From assembly GCF_030269645.1 (NCBI RefSeq), contig NZ_BSTR01000001.1:361319-425318 (forward strand): a DNA stretch of 64,000 bases, given 5' to 3'. This DNA is from Actinokineospora sp. NBRC 105648 (lineage in GTDB: Bacteria; Actinomycetota; Actinomycetes; Mycobacteriales; Pseudonocardiaceae). A program made the translations under genes and the position numbers. The first letter of the stretch is position 1. The number at the start of each line of letters is the position of its first letter. This document shows, in pieces, positions 16,434 to 25,063 of the stretch. The notes under the pieces are model-generated. The model was not told where the DNA came from. It worked only from the letters and a program-made list of their open reading frames with translations, and searched no databases.

Positions 16434-17624
16434 TCACGGGAGCGGCACCGCGGCGTCGAACCGGCGGGCGCCGTGCAGCCAGGCGACCTCATCGCGCAGG
16501 TCCACTTGCGACATTCCGGTCAGCAGCGCGTTGCGCGCCGCGGCTGCTTCGCCTCGTGGGTGGTAGACGCTGTTGCCGATGGCCCTGGACACCCGCTGTG
16601 CCTTGGCCGTGCGGTCTCGCCGCTCGTCGCGGAAGCGCGCCAGTCGCGGTGGTAGGTCTGCGTCGTGGTCGAGGAGGGTGCCGAGCAGCACCGCGTCCTC
16701 CAGTGCCATGCACGCGCCCTGGGCCGCGTACTGCAGCATGGGGTGCGCGGCGTCGCCGAGCAGCACGACCCGCCCGTCCACCCACTCGCGGACCGGGTCG
16801 CGGTCGCAGAGCACCCAGCTGCGCCACTGCTCGCCCAGCTCGAGCAGCCTGCGCGCCCGGTGTCCCAAGTGGATGAACTGGCCCAGCACGTGGTCCCGCC
16901 GCGCCGGGACGCCGACCAGAGCCTCGGTGGCGCCGTCGTCGCGGGTGGCCGCCAGGTTCAGCTGCCTGCCGCCACCGATGGGGTAGTGCACGAAGTGCCA
17001 CTTCGGGCCCGCCCACAGCGTTACGGTGTTCGACCGCAGCGCGGGCGGCACCCGGTCCATCGGGATGACCGACCGGTAGATCGTGTGCCCGGACACCCTG
17101 GGCTCGCCGTCGCCGACGAGCTGCCCGCGCACGGTCGACCGGATCCCGTCCGCGGCGACGAGGACGTCACCGTCGACCCGTTCGCCGGAGCCGAGGACCG
17201 CGGTCACCCCGTGCTCGTCCTGGTCGTACCGCATGACCGGACTGTCCACTCGCAACTCCACCGAGGGCTTGTCGCGGCAGGCGTCCAGGAGTGGCTGGTA
17301 CAGGTCGGACCGGTGCACGACCGCGTACGGGTTGCCGAACTGCGACCGGTAGTCCTCGGTGAGCCGCATCGTGGTGAGCGTGCGGTCGGTGGTCCCGTCC
17401 ATGACGCGCAGCGCGTCGACGAACACCGCGCGGTCGCGCACGGCTTGGCCCACGCCGAGGGTGTCGAGCGCGTGGAAGGCGTTGGGCGCCAACTGGATGC
17501 CCGCGCCGAGTTCGGTGAACTCCGCGCGGCGCTCTAGGACGGTCACCTGGTGGCCGCGCGCCGCGGTGCTCAGCGCCGTGGCCAGGCCGCCGATGCCGCC
17601 GCCCGCGATGAGAATCCTTGCCAT
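16434..17624 (-). CDS. FAD monooxygenase, salicylate/3-hydroxybenzoate hydroxylase type
   Basis: A 396-residue single-component group A flavin hydroxylase. Motifs: RILIAGGGIGGLATALS at the N-terminus, VLVAADGIRSTVRGQL (DG motif) and RVVLLGDAAHPMLQYAAQGA followed by CMALEDAVLL (GD motif). This shape, without the C-terminal thioredoxin domain, is that of salicylate 1-hydroxylase and 3-hydroxybenzoate 6-hydroxylase. It is last in the leftward operon after the PhzE-like gene (75 nt gap), so a plausible substrate is 3-hydroxyanthranilate or its derivative, with either ring hydroxylation or decarboxylative hydroxylation. The ATG and its GGAGG site lie in a 17-bp tandem duplication. Confidence 0.85.
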   Translation of the reverse strand: MARILIAGGGIGGLATALSTAARGHQVTVLERRAEFTELGAGIQLAPNAFHALDTLGVGQAVRDRAVFVDALRVMDGTTDRTLTTMRLTEDYRSQFGNPYAVVHRSDLYQPLLDACRDKPSVELRVDSPVMRYDQDEHGVTAVLGSGERVDGDVLVAADGIRSTVRGQLVGDGEPRVSGHTIYRSVIPMDRVPPALRSNTVTLWAGPKWHFVHYPIGGGRQLNLAATRDDGATEALVGVPARRDHVLGQFIHLGHRARRLLELGEQWRSWVLCDRDPVREWVDGRVVLLGDAAHPMLQYAAQGACMALEDAVLLGTLLDHDADLPPRLARFRDERRDRTAKAQRVSRAIGNSVYHPRGEAAAARNALLTGMSQVDLRDEVAWLHGARRFDAAVPLP

Positions 17625-17688
17625 GTCGTCCTCCTTGCCATGTCGTCCTCCCTGACGTCGTTCGGTGGCCCCAGTTCGGTGGCCCCAG
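17618..17688. repeat. two adjacent perfect tandem duplications (17 bp x2, 14 bp x2)
   Basis: TTGCCATGTCGTCCTCC occurs at 17618-17634 and again at 17635-17651. TTCGGTGGCCCCAG occurs at 17661-17674 and again at 17675-17688. On the coding strand, the first repeat duplicates the ribosome site and start codon of the flavin monooxygenase. The upstream copy is out of frame with it. Confidence 0.9.
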
Positions 17689-17699
17689 CGCGAGCGGGC

Positions 17700-19580
17700 T
17701 CATCTGCCGAGTGCCTCGCGCAGCCGGTCGCCGATGATGCGCTCGCCCTCCCTGGTGAGCAGGGACTCGGCGTGGAACTGCATCGAGGTGAAGTGCGGGC
17801 CGCGCAACGCGTGCACCTCGCCGGGGACACCGATGGGGCCCTCGCGGCACACCTCGACCACGCCGACGCCGAGGCACTCGGCCTTCTCGTGCGCGCTGCT
17901 CGCGGCGAAGGTGTTGTAGAAGCCGACGTGCTCACCGGTGCCGAACAGCGAGATCTCCCGTTGCACCCCCTGGTTCGGTGTCGCCAGGCGGGTCAGCGGG
18001 AGGCCGAGCCGCCGGGCGAGCACCTGGTGGCTCAGGCACACCGCCACGAACGGCCTGCGCTCGGCGAGCAGGGTGTCCACGGCGGCGGCCAGGTGCGCGA
18101 TCTTGGGGTGCTCGTCCGCCCGCGGGTCGCCCGGTCCCGGGCCCAGGACGACGAGGTCGTGGCCGTCGAAGGTGTAGTCCTCGTCGAACCGGCGCACGGT
18201 GACCACCGTGCCCAGCGACCGCAGGATGTGCGCCAGCATGGCGGTGAAGGTGTCCTCGGAGTCCACCACCAGCACCCGCACGCCCGCCAGTTCCGGCACC
18301 CGCGCGTCCCGCTCGCCGGTCTCGGCGAGCCAGAACCCCGCGATCGAGGTGTTGCGCAGTTCCAGGGCCGCGCGGACGCTGGGGTGCCCGCCGAAGCCGG
18401 GCGCCCCGTCGGACTCCAGCGCCGCCAGCAGCCCGGCCACCTTGGCCTTCGTCTCGGCGACCTCGTCCGCGGGGACGGAGTGGCGCACCAGGGTGGCGCC
18501 GGTGCCGATCCGCACCCGACCGCCCCGGTCGATGTCCGCGGTGCGGATCAGGATCGCGGAGTCCACTGTGGCCGTTCCGGTCCGGTCTCGCCCGAGCAGC
18601 GCGACGACCCCGCTGTAGTAGCCGCGGCCCAGCGGCTCGGTGCGCGCGATGACCCGGAAGGCGTTCTCCAGCGGGCTCCCGGTCACCGTCGGGGCGAACA
18701 TGGTGGCCCGCAGGATGTCCCGTGGGTCCATCCCGGTCTCGCCCTCGATGAGGTACTCGGTGTGCGCTAGCCGACCCATCTCCTTGAGCCGCGGCCCCAC
18801 CACCCGCCCGCCCGCGCCGCAGAGCCCCGCCATCATCTTCAGTTCCTCGTCGACGACCATGTACAGCTCGTCGGACTCCTTGCGGTCGGCCAGGAACCGC
18901 AGCACCCCGGGCAGTGACGGCCCCGAGGCCGGGTAGCGGTAGGTCCCGCTCATCGGGTTCATCACCGCGGTGCCGCCCGCGAGGCTGATGTGGCGCTCCG
19001 GGCTGGCGCCGACGAAGGTGCGGTCGCCGGTGTGCACGATGAAGGTCCAGTACGCGCCTGACTCCCGCTGCACCAGCCTGCGGAAGAACGACAGCGCGCT
19101 CGCGAGCGAGTAGTCGGCCACCTCGGCGACGAACGAGCGCCGGATCACGAAGTTCGACCCCTCGCCGGTGCCGATCTCCTCGGTGATGACCTTGCGGACC
19201 AGGTCGGCGTAGGCGTCGTCACCGATGTCGAAGTGTTTGTCGGTCAACAGGACCGGGACATCGGGCAGCCTGTCGAGGGCGGCCGCGACGGGTAGGGTCG
19301 CCTGATCGGCGACGGTGAGCGCGATCAGCGGCTCGCCGTCGTCGACCACGGCGAACCCGCGTTCGACGATCTGCCGGTAGGGCACCATCAGCAGCACGTC
19401 GTGGCCCGGCGCGTCGTCCGCGCGCAGCTCGACCGCCGCCAGGGTGTCCGGAGTGGACACCGCGCCGACCAGCACCTCCATCGTGTCCGCGCCGGTCGCC
19501 TCCGGGCGGTGCAGCAGCGCGAACGGCGGCGGCGACGCCCCGAGCACGAGGTCGAGCAGCCGGGTTCCGTTGCCGGTCAT
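17700..19580 (-). CDS. phzE: 2-amino-2-deoxyisochorismate synthase (PhzE-like)
   Basis: A 626-residue fusion. The N-terminal two thirds are the chorismate-binding domain ([59 protein letters not shown]). The C-terminal third (from about residue 430) is a class I glutamine amidotransferase with [10 protein letters not shown], nucleophile Cys in [15 protein letters not shown] and catalytic His in MQFHAESLL. This order and length are those of PhzE, which makes ADIC from chorismate and glutamine, not of the two-gene anthranilate synthase. The ATG overlaps the PhzD-like stop (ATGA), indicating coupled translation with the next enzyme of the route. No phenazine-forming genes accompany it. Confidence 0.9.
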   Translation of the reverse strand: MTGNGTRLLDLVLGASPPPFALLHRPEATGADTMEVLVGAVSTPDTLAAVELRADDAPGHDVLLMVPYRQIVERGFAVVDDGEPLIALTVADQATLPVAAALDRLPDVPVLLTDKHFDIGDDAYADLVRKVITEEIGTGEGSNFVIRRSFVAEVADYSLASALSFFRRLVQRESGAYWTFIVHTGDRTFVGASPERHISLAGGTAVMNPMSGTYRYPASGPSLPGVLRFLADRKESDELYMVVDEELKMMAGLCGAGGRVVGPRLKEMGRLAHTEYLIEGETGMDPRDILRATMFAPTVTGSPLENAFRVIARTEPLGRGYYSGVVALLGRDRTGTATVDSAILIRTADIDRGGRVRIGTGATLVRHSVPADEVAETKAKVAGLLAALESDGAPGFGGHPSVRAALELRNTSIAGFWLAETGERDARVPELAGVRVLVVDSEDTFTAMLAHILRSLGTVVTVRRFDEDYTFDGHDLVVLGPGPGDPRADEHPKIAHLAAAVDTLLAERRPFVAVCLSHQVLARRLGLPLTRLATPNQGVQREISLFGTGEHVGFYNTFAASSAHEKAECLGVGVVEVCREGPIGVPGEVHALRGPHFTSMQFHAESLLTREGERIIGDRLREALGR

Positions 19581-20230
19581 CGCCGAGCTCCTTCCGGTGC
19601 GGGCGCGGTCACGGCGGCGGTGGTGGTCACCACGGCGCAGTTCAGCGCGGAGTACTCCAACGTCTGCCGGTGGTCGCGCTCGGAGAAGTCGCCGACCGCG
19701 TCGGAGACGAGGAAGACGCGCACGTCGTTGGTGAACGCGTCCACCGCGGTGGCCTGCACGCCGACGTGGGCGTAGACCCCGCACAGGACCAGCTGGTCAC
19801 GACCGGACGCGCGCATCCGCGCGAGCAGGTCGGACTGGAAGAACGCGCTGTAGCGCCACTTGGTCAGCAGCCAGTCCCGCGGTCGCGGGGCCAGCGGCGC
19901 GACGATCTCCCGGTCCTGCGGCGACACCCGCATCCCCGGCCCCCAGAAGTCCGCCAGCAGTCCCCGCTGCGCCGCGGTCATGTCCCCGGGCTGGGCGGTG
20001 TAGGCCACCGGGACGTCCAGCGCGCGGGCGTGGGCGAGCAGCAGAGCCACGTTGCCTACCAGTTCGTCGCGGAACTCGGGCATGACGTCGAAGGGGCGCA
20101 GGAAGAACCGCTGCATGTCGTGCACGAGCAGCACGGTGCGCTCGGGGTCCGCGGTCCAGGCCGCGGTGTTCTCCGGCAGCGACTCCGGGCGCGGCATCGG
20201 GTAGGGCTCGATCGACGGTATCCCCGCCAT
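19577..20230 (-). CDS. phzD: isochorismatase, PhzD type
   Basis: A 217-residue isochorismatase-fold hydrolase that removes pyruvate from 2-amino-2-deoxyisochorismate to give trans-2,3-dihydro-3-hydroxyanthranilate (DHHA). Asp38 ([11 protein letters not shown]), Lys124 ([11 protein letters not shown]) and Tyr153 ([12 protein letters not shown]) correspond to Asp38, Lys122 and Tyr151 of PhzD. As in PhzD, Tyr stands where cysteine hydrolases of the superfamily carry the nucleophile. There is no fused carrier domain as in EntB. AGGAGG lies 4 nt before the ATG. It follows the dehydrogenase gene by 94 nt and overlaps the PhzE-like gene. Confidence 0.92.
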   Translation of the reverse strand: MAGIPSIEPYPMPRPESLPENTAAWTADPERTVLLVHDMQRFFLRPFDVMPEFRDELVGNVALLLAHARALDVPVAYTAQPGDMTAAQRGLLADFWGPGMRVSPQDREIVAPLAPRPRDWLLTKWRYSAFFQSDLLARMRASGRDQLVLCGVYAHVGVQATAVDAFTNDVRVFLVSDAVGDFSERDHRQTLEYSALNCAVVTTTAAVTAPAPEGARR

Positions 20231-20271
20231 GGTTCCTCCTGTGGGCAACCGTTCTCGTGGACTGCCGTTTC

Positions 20272-20320
20272 TCGTGCGCGGCTGGTCTTCGTGGGTTGTG
20301 GTCTTCGTGCGCGGCTGGTC
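20272..20320. repeat. 16-bp direct repeat in the PhzD leader
   Basis: TCGTGCGCGGCTGGTC occurs at 20272-20287 and 20305-20320, between the dehydrogenase stop and the PhzD-like start. The intervening bases also resemble a partial copy. It looks like local slippage or a small duplication with no evident function. Confidence 0.85.
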
Positions 20321-20324
20321 GGCG

Positions 20325-21122
20325 TCAGACCCCGAGGGTCGCGCCGCCGTCGACGGTCAGGTCGTGCATGGTGATGTGCCGGGCCCGCGGGGAGAGCAGG
20401 AACGCCACGGCGTCGGCGATGTCGGCCGGATCGGCGACCCGACCGAGCGGGATCCCGACCTTGAAGGCCGTCGGGTCGCCGTCGACGGTGGCCGCGCGCC
20501 CGGACTCGTCCCGCCACATCGAGGTGAGCATCGCGGTCTCGGTCGAGCCGGGGGCGACCAGGTTGCAGCGCACACCGAACTGGGCGACCTCCAGACCGAG
20601 GCACTTGGTGTACATCGACGCCGCGGCCTTCGACGCCGCGTAGGCGGCCATGCCGACCCGCGCGGTGCCCGCGGCGTTGGAGGTGATCGTGACGATGGCG
20701 CCCGCGCGACGAGCGACCATCCGGTCGACGACGGTCGAGGACATGGTGAACACACCAGTGGTGTTGACCGCGAAGGTGTCCGCCCAGTCCTGGTCGGTCA
20801 ACGACCGCGCCGCGCCGAGGCGCAGCACGCCCGCCGCGTTGACCAGGTGGTCGATCGGGCCGATCTCGCGCTCCACCTCGTCCACCAGCGCCTCGACGGC
20901 GGCGCGGTCGGTGATGTCCGCGGCGAACGCGGCGACCCGCGCCCCGTCCGCCCGCGCCTTGTCGGCCATCTCGGCCAGGCCCTCGGCGTCGCGGTCGACC
21001 GCGGCCACGAACGCCCCGCGCTCGCACAGCGCGCGCACCACTGCCGCGCCGATCCCGCCCGCCGCTCCGGTGACCAGGGCGATCCCGTCGGACTTGTCAG
21101 TCCCGGCGGTCACCCCGGTCAT
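20325..21122 (-). CDS. SDR dehydrogenase, DhbA/EntA-like (DHHA to 3-hydroxyanthranilate)
   Basis: A 265-residue short-chain dehydrogenase. The NAD-binding motif is [13 protein letters not shown]. The catalytic residues are Ser148 ([10 protein letters not shown]) and Tyr161/Lys165 (YAASK). It ends [10 protein letters not shown] like 2,3-dihydro-2,3-dihydroxybenzoate dehydrogenases. Next to PhzD- and PhzE-like enzymes its expected job is oxidation of DHHA to 3-hydroxyanthranilic acid, as proposed for benzoxazole and limazepine clusters. The ATG overlaps the DAHP synthase stop by the ATGA arrangement. Confidence 0.88.
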   Translation of the reverse strand: MTGVTAGTDKSDGIALVTGAAGGIGAAVVRALCERGAFVAAVDRDAEGLAEMADKARADGARVAAFAADITDRAAVEALVDEVEREIGPIDHLVNAAGVLRLGAARSLTDQDWADTFAVNTTGVFTMSSTVVDRMVARRAGAIVTITSNAAGTARVGMAAYAASKAAASMYTKCLGLEVAQFGVRCNLVAPGSTETAMLTSMWRDESGRAATVDGDPTAFKVGIPLGRVADPADIADAVAFLLSPRARHITMHDLTVDGGATLGV

Positions 21123-22282
21123 CCCGTCCACGCCGAGACCACGGCGACGGCCTGGCCGGGGTTGAGCCGGGGGTCGCAGAAGCTCGTGTACTTCTCGCCG
21201 ACCCGGTCGGCCCCGCTGCGGTCCCCGGCGCACTCGGTGACCTCGTCCGGGGTGGTCTCCAGGTGCAGTCCGCCCGCGACCCCGCCCGCCTCGGCGATGG
21301 CCTCCTGCGCGCCGCGCACCTCCCGCACGATCGTCTCGAGGTAGCGCGTCTTGAGACCGGACGGGGTCTGCACCGTGTTGCCGTGCATGGGGTCGCAGAG
21401 CCAGATCGCCGGGTGGCCCGCGGCGCGCACCGCCCGCACCAGCCCGGGCAGGCGGTCGCCGACGGCGTCGGCGCCCATCCGGGCGATCAGGGTCAGCCTG
21501 CCCGGCTCGCGGTCCGGGTCGAGCCGGTCGCACACCGCCAGCAGGTCCGCCGCCGCGGTCGCGGGGCCGACCTTGCACCCGACCGGGTTGAGCACCCCGG
21601 CCAGCAGTTCGACGTGCGCGCTGTCGAGGCCCCGGGTCCGCTCGCCCACCCACGGCCAGTGCGTGGAGGACAGCAGCGACCGGCCGGTCCCGTCCCGGCG
21701 CACCATCGGGAGCTCGTAGTCCAGCAGCAGCGCCTCGTGGCTGGTCCAGACCGGCGGCTCGATCGCGGGTCCGCCGCCGTGCGCGGGCCAGCCGAGGTTG
21801 GCCATCGCCTCGCGCGCGGCGAGGTAGCCGGTGACCAGCCTGGTCGGGTCCGGCCGCCTGCACTCGACGTCGGGCTCGGGGCTGTTGACCATGTGCCCGC
21901 GGTAGACCGGCATCTCCACGCCGCCGACCACCTCGGTCGGGCTGGATCGGGGCTTGGCGAACTGGCCCGCGAACCGGCCCACCCGCAGCACCGGCTTGTG
22001 CGTGTTGAGCTTCATCGTCCCGGCGAGCAGGTCGAGCAGGGCGGACTTGCGGGCGATGTAGCCCGCGGTGCACTCGGCCGGGTCCTCGGCGCAGTCCCCC
22101 GCCTGAATCACGTGCGCCTCGCCCGCGGCGACCCGGGTCAGCAGGGTGCGCAGCACGCCGACGTCCTCGGCGCTGACCAGCGCGGGCCGGGCAGCGAGGT
22201 CCCGCCGGACCCGAGCGGTGTGCGCCGGGTCTGGCCAAGCGGGCTGTTGCCGGGCGATCGTGTCGAGCCGCGCGTTGTCCAT
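21119..22282 (-). CDS. phzC: class II DAHP synthase (PhzC-like), cluster copy
   Basis: A 387-residue class II (plant/actinobacterial type) 3-deoxy-D-arabino-heptulosonate-7-phosphate synthase, the first shikimate step. Typical motifs are HVIQAGDCAEDPAECTAGY, RVGRFAGQFAKPRSSPTE, WTSHEALLLDYELPMVRRD, NPVGCKVGP and LCDPMHGNT. It is shorter than the primary-metabolism enzyme of mycobacteria (about 460 residues), as usual for PhzC paralogues that boost chorismate supply and escape feedback control. Two ATGs are possible; 22282 is chosen because GGGGAA precedes it, while 22294 has no site. It opens the leftward operon DAHP synthase, SDR, PhzD, PhzE, flavin monooxygenase. Confidence 0.9.
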   Translation of the reverse strand: MDNARLDTIARQQPAWPDPAHTARVRRDLAARPALVSAEDVGVLRTLLTRVAAGEAHVIQAGDCAEDPAECTAGYIARKSALLDLLAGTMKLNTHKPVLRVGRFAGQFAKPRSSPTEVVGGVEMPVYRGHMVNSPEPDVECRRPDPTRLVTGYLAAREAMANLGWPAHGGGPAIEPPVWTSHEALLLDYELPMVRRDGTGRSLLSSTHWPWVGERTRGLDSAHVELLAGVLNPVGCKVGPATAAADLLAVCDRLDPDREPGRLTLIARMGADAVGDRLPGLVRAVRAAGHPAIWLCDPMHGNTVQTPSGLKTRYLETIVREVRGAQEAIAEAGGVAGGLHLETTPDEVTECAGDRSGADRVGEKYTSFCDPRLNPGQAVAVVSAWTG

Positions 22283-22678
22283 CGGATTCCCCATAATGTT
22301 GTCTTGGCTGTGCGTGAATGTGCTCGGATCTTCGCCAAGTATGTGAAAGGGCGCGCACTGCCGAGAAGACAGCACACCCGGCTACATCGGGTCGCCTGGA
22401 ATACATCAGGTTCCGGCATTTCATTCAGCTGGCCCGGTTGGCCCGCGGGGTGTAGCCTGTGCGCTGATTCCGAAAAAGCCGTGTGGCATTTCACAGAACA
22501 GAAGTGTCCATTGTGTCGTGACGTGACCGGTACACGCAGGTCGGCGGATCGACCGGGGGTCCGCTGACATTTCCGCCCACCAGGTCGGTGCCCCCGCCAC
22601 CTGGTGAGCGGGGTCCTCGGGTGGCAGAGTCGGAAGAGGGCGAGGACATGCGCCACCGAACCGACCGAGGAGTGGAAA
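22283..22678. promoter_or_regulatory. divergent regulatory region between the 3-HAA operon and the transposase-like gene
   Basis: About 400 bases lie between divergent starts, with lower GC than the flanks. GGCATTTCA occurs twice in the same orientation (22415-22423 and 22485-22493). I see no clean -35/-10 pair and no recognised SARP site. It must hold the operon promoter, but its exact position is not determined. Confidence 0.4.
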
Positions 22679-23911
22679 GTGCGCACTGTTCTCCCATTGG
22701 CACCTGTCCCAGTGACACCTCTCGCCGGGACACCTATCCCAATGGCGCCGCGGTCCCCGCACGGCGGGCCCGGTTTCCACGATGACGTGCTCGACGAGTT
22801 ATGCGTGAGCCTGTTCGCCTCGTTGACCCGCAGCGACCAACGCCGCAGTGGGATGTCCTACCTGCGCGGTCTGCTGTTGGCGACTGGGCGCAAATCGATG
22901 CGCAACGTCGCGGCAGCGGTCGACGCGCCCGCTACCGAGCAGAGCATGCACCACTTCATCAGCGACTCGACCTGGGACTGGGAGCCGGTCCGGGCCGCGC
23001 TCACCGACTACCTGCTGGCCGCCGCCCCGCCGCGGGCGTGGGTGCTGCGCCCGCTGGTGATCCCGAAGGCGGGCAACGACTCGGTCGGCGTCGGCAAGCG
23101 GTTCTTCCCGTCGATGGGCCAGGCCCTCAACGCCCAGCACGCGATCGGGGTGTGGGCGGCCTCGGAGGACACCAGCAGCCCGGTCAACTGGCGGTTGCAC
23201 CTGCCGCACGCGTGGTTGGACGACAAGCGCAAGCGCCGCCGCGCGTCGATCCCGGCGGGCACCGCCCAGGAGACGATGACCGACTGCCTGCTCGCCGCCT
23301 ACCTGGAAGTCGTTTCCCGACAAGGGGTTCCGGCCCGCCCCGTCGTCTTCGACGCGCGCTGCCTGGACGTGCCCGCGGTGGTCCGCACGCTGCGCGCGGC
23401 CGGTCTGCCGTGGCTGATCCGGATCGGCTCCAACCTGCGGCTGAGCACCGCCGAGCGCGGGTTCCCCGGCCGCGACCGGGCCACCGTGCCCGCCTACCAG
23501 GTCGTCGCGGCGGCCCGCACGGCCCGGCGGCTGGTCAACTGGGTCGACCACGAGCCGGTGCACACCACCCGCACCGACCTCGCCGCCGCCGTGCCCGCGC
23601 GCCTGCCGGGCGGCGCGGAGCCCGACCTGCGCGTGGTCGGCACCGGGCAGGTCGGCCAGTCCTGGCCCGCCCAGCTGTGGCTGACCGACATCGGCGCCCC
23701 GGCCGCCACCCTGCTGCGGCTGAGCAAACTGGTCGAGCGGGTCGACCGCGACGCCCTCGACATCGCCGAGAACGTCGGCATGCGCGACTTCAGCGGTCGC
23801 TCGTTCGCGGGCTGGCACCGGCACGTCACGCTGGCCTCCGCCGCACACGCGGTGGTGGCCTCGACCTCCCAGGGCCTGGGCGGGAACACGTCACTGAGCG
23901 CGATCTCGTGA
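22679..23911 (+). CDS. IS701-like DDE protein lacking the first catalytic Asp; possibly domesticated
   Basis: A 410-residue protein related to IS701-type DDE transposases: LDELCVSLFASLTRSDQRRS near the start, RGLLLATGRKSMRNVAAAV, and SVGVGKRFFPSMGQALNAQH. In active members the segment before SVG reads like DETGFLKKG; here it is LVIPKAGNDSVG, so the first acidic residue is absent. The second (VVFDARCLD) is kept. No terminal inverted repeats are visible around it. GTG 22679 has GAGGAG 6 nt upstream; ATG 22742 is an alternative. Intact reading frame, genomic codon use and position opposite the 3-HAA operon suggest a retained non-transposing role, perhaps regulatory. This is inference. Confidence 0.65.
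   Translation: MRTVLPLAPVPVTPLAGTPIPMAPRSPHGGPGFHDDVLDELCVSLFASLTRSDQRRSGMSYLRGLLLATGRKSMRNVAAAVDAPATEQSMHHFISDSTWDWEPVRAALTDYLLAAAPPRAWVLRPLVIPKAGNDSVGVGKRFFPSMGQALNAQHAIGVWAASEDTSSPVNWRLHLPHAWLDDKRKRRRASIPAGTAQETMTDCLLAAYLEVVSRQGVPARPVVFDARCLDVPAVVRTLRAAGLPWLIRIGSNLRLSTAERGFPGRDRATVPAYQVVAAARTARRLVNWVDHEPVHTTRTDLAAAVPARLPGGAEPDLRVVGTGQVGQSWPAQLWLTDIGAPAATLLRLSKLVERVDRDALDIAENVGMRDFSGRSFAGWHRHVTLASAAHAVVASTSQGLGGNTSLSAIS
22701..22735 (+). repeat. 15-bp-period CACCT triplet
   Basis: CACCT recurs at 22701, 22716 and 22731, exactly 15 bases apart, inside the first codons of the GTG-22679 frame (encoding a Pro/Val/Thr/Ala-rich stretch). If translation really starts at ATG 22742, the triplet would be an upstream operator-like array. 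Confidence 0.5.
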
Positions 23912-24032
23912 CCGGCGTCGTCCGGTAGGTCGGTACGCCCACCTGCGGCCGACGAGCGGCTCACACGCACGGACTTGCCGGACAGCGCCTAGGACTTGGC
24001 CGGGAGGTTGGTGACACGCCGGTGGTGGGTGT

Positions 24033-25063
24033 TTGAAATTGGGGGAGACCTCCGGGTGCGGTGGTGATTGCGACCTCACCCACCGGCCTCGAGGTCTCCG
24101 TGCCCGCACGACCGTGCACGGCAGGCAGTTCATCGTCGACCGGCATCGGGCCGGGTGGCCGCAGGCGCACATCGCCGCGGCGATGGGGATCTCCCGCAAA
24201 TGCGTGCGCACCTGGCTCGACCGGCACGCCACCGAGGGTGAGGCCGGTCTCTCCGACAGGTCCTCGCGCCCGCACACCTCACCGCGGCGCACCCCGGCCG
24301 AGGTCGAGGCCCGGATCGTTTAGCCGCGACGGCGTGAACGCCGCGGCCCGGACTGGTTGAGCGCCGAGACCAGGGTCCCGACACGCACGGTCTCCCGGGT
24401 CCAACGCCGCCACCAGGTCCCCCGGTTGGCGGCGTTGGACCCAACCACCGGCCACGTCATCCGGGCGTCGAAGACCACCGCGGTCCGCTATGAGCGCGGC
24501 CGCCCCGGGGAACTGGTCCACATGGACGTGAAGAAACTCGGCCGCATCCCCGACGGCGGCGGCTGGCGCGCCCACGGCCGGGCCCACACAAGCCGCAACC
24601 GGAACACGAAGACCGGGTTCGACCACGTGCATTCACTGGTCGACGACCACTCCTGGCCAGCCTACTCCGAAGTCCTCCCCGACGAGCAGGGCCCCACCCG
24701 CGCCGGATTCCTGACCAGGGCCATCGCCTACTCCGCCGGACACGGCATCACCCGCATCGAGCGACTGATGACCGACAACGCCTGGCCTGCACATGGTCCC
24801 TGCGCCAGGTCTGCGCCGAGCACGGCATCACCCAGAAGTTCATCAAACCTCACTGCCCCTGGCAGAACGGCAAAGTCGAACGCCTCAACCGCACCCGGCA
24901 AACCGAGTGGGCCTACCGGCAGAACCACACCGGGCAACACCGAACGCACCCAAGCACTGGCACCCTGGACCGAGCACTACAACACCCAACGCCGCCGCGG
25001 TGCACTCGGAGGCCACCCGCCCACCAGTCGGCTGACACCAACCTGATGGCCAAGTACACCTAG
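24033..25063 (+). pseudogene. IS481-family transposase, inactivated
   Basis: The N-terminal helix-turn-helix part (TVHGRQFIVDRHRAGWPQAH, MGISRKCVRTWLDRHA, DRSSRPHTSPRRTPAE) is followed by an in-frame TAG at 24321-24323. The same frame then continues with TRTVSRV, GELVHMDVKKLGRIPDGGGW (first catalytic Asp) and RIERLMTDNAW (second Asp). Near 24785 the frame shifts and homology resumes in another frame with VCAEHGITQKFIKPHCPWQN and GKVERLNRT (Glu region). A further shift leads to ALAPWTEHYNTQRRRGALGG. At least one nonsense and two frameshift lesions make it a relic. Its end overlaps the stop of the PucR-type gene. Element ends were not located. Confidence 0.85.

Noticed and set aside
16434..22282. 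A phenazine biosynthetic cluster
   Set aside because: phzC-, phzD- and phzE-like genes are present, but phzF, phzB and phzG are absent and a DhbA-like dehydrogenase follows instead. This fits 3-hydroxyanthranilate formation, not phenazine.
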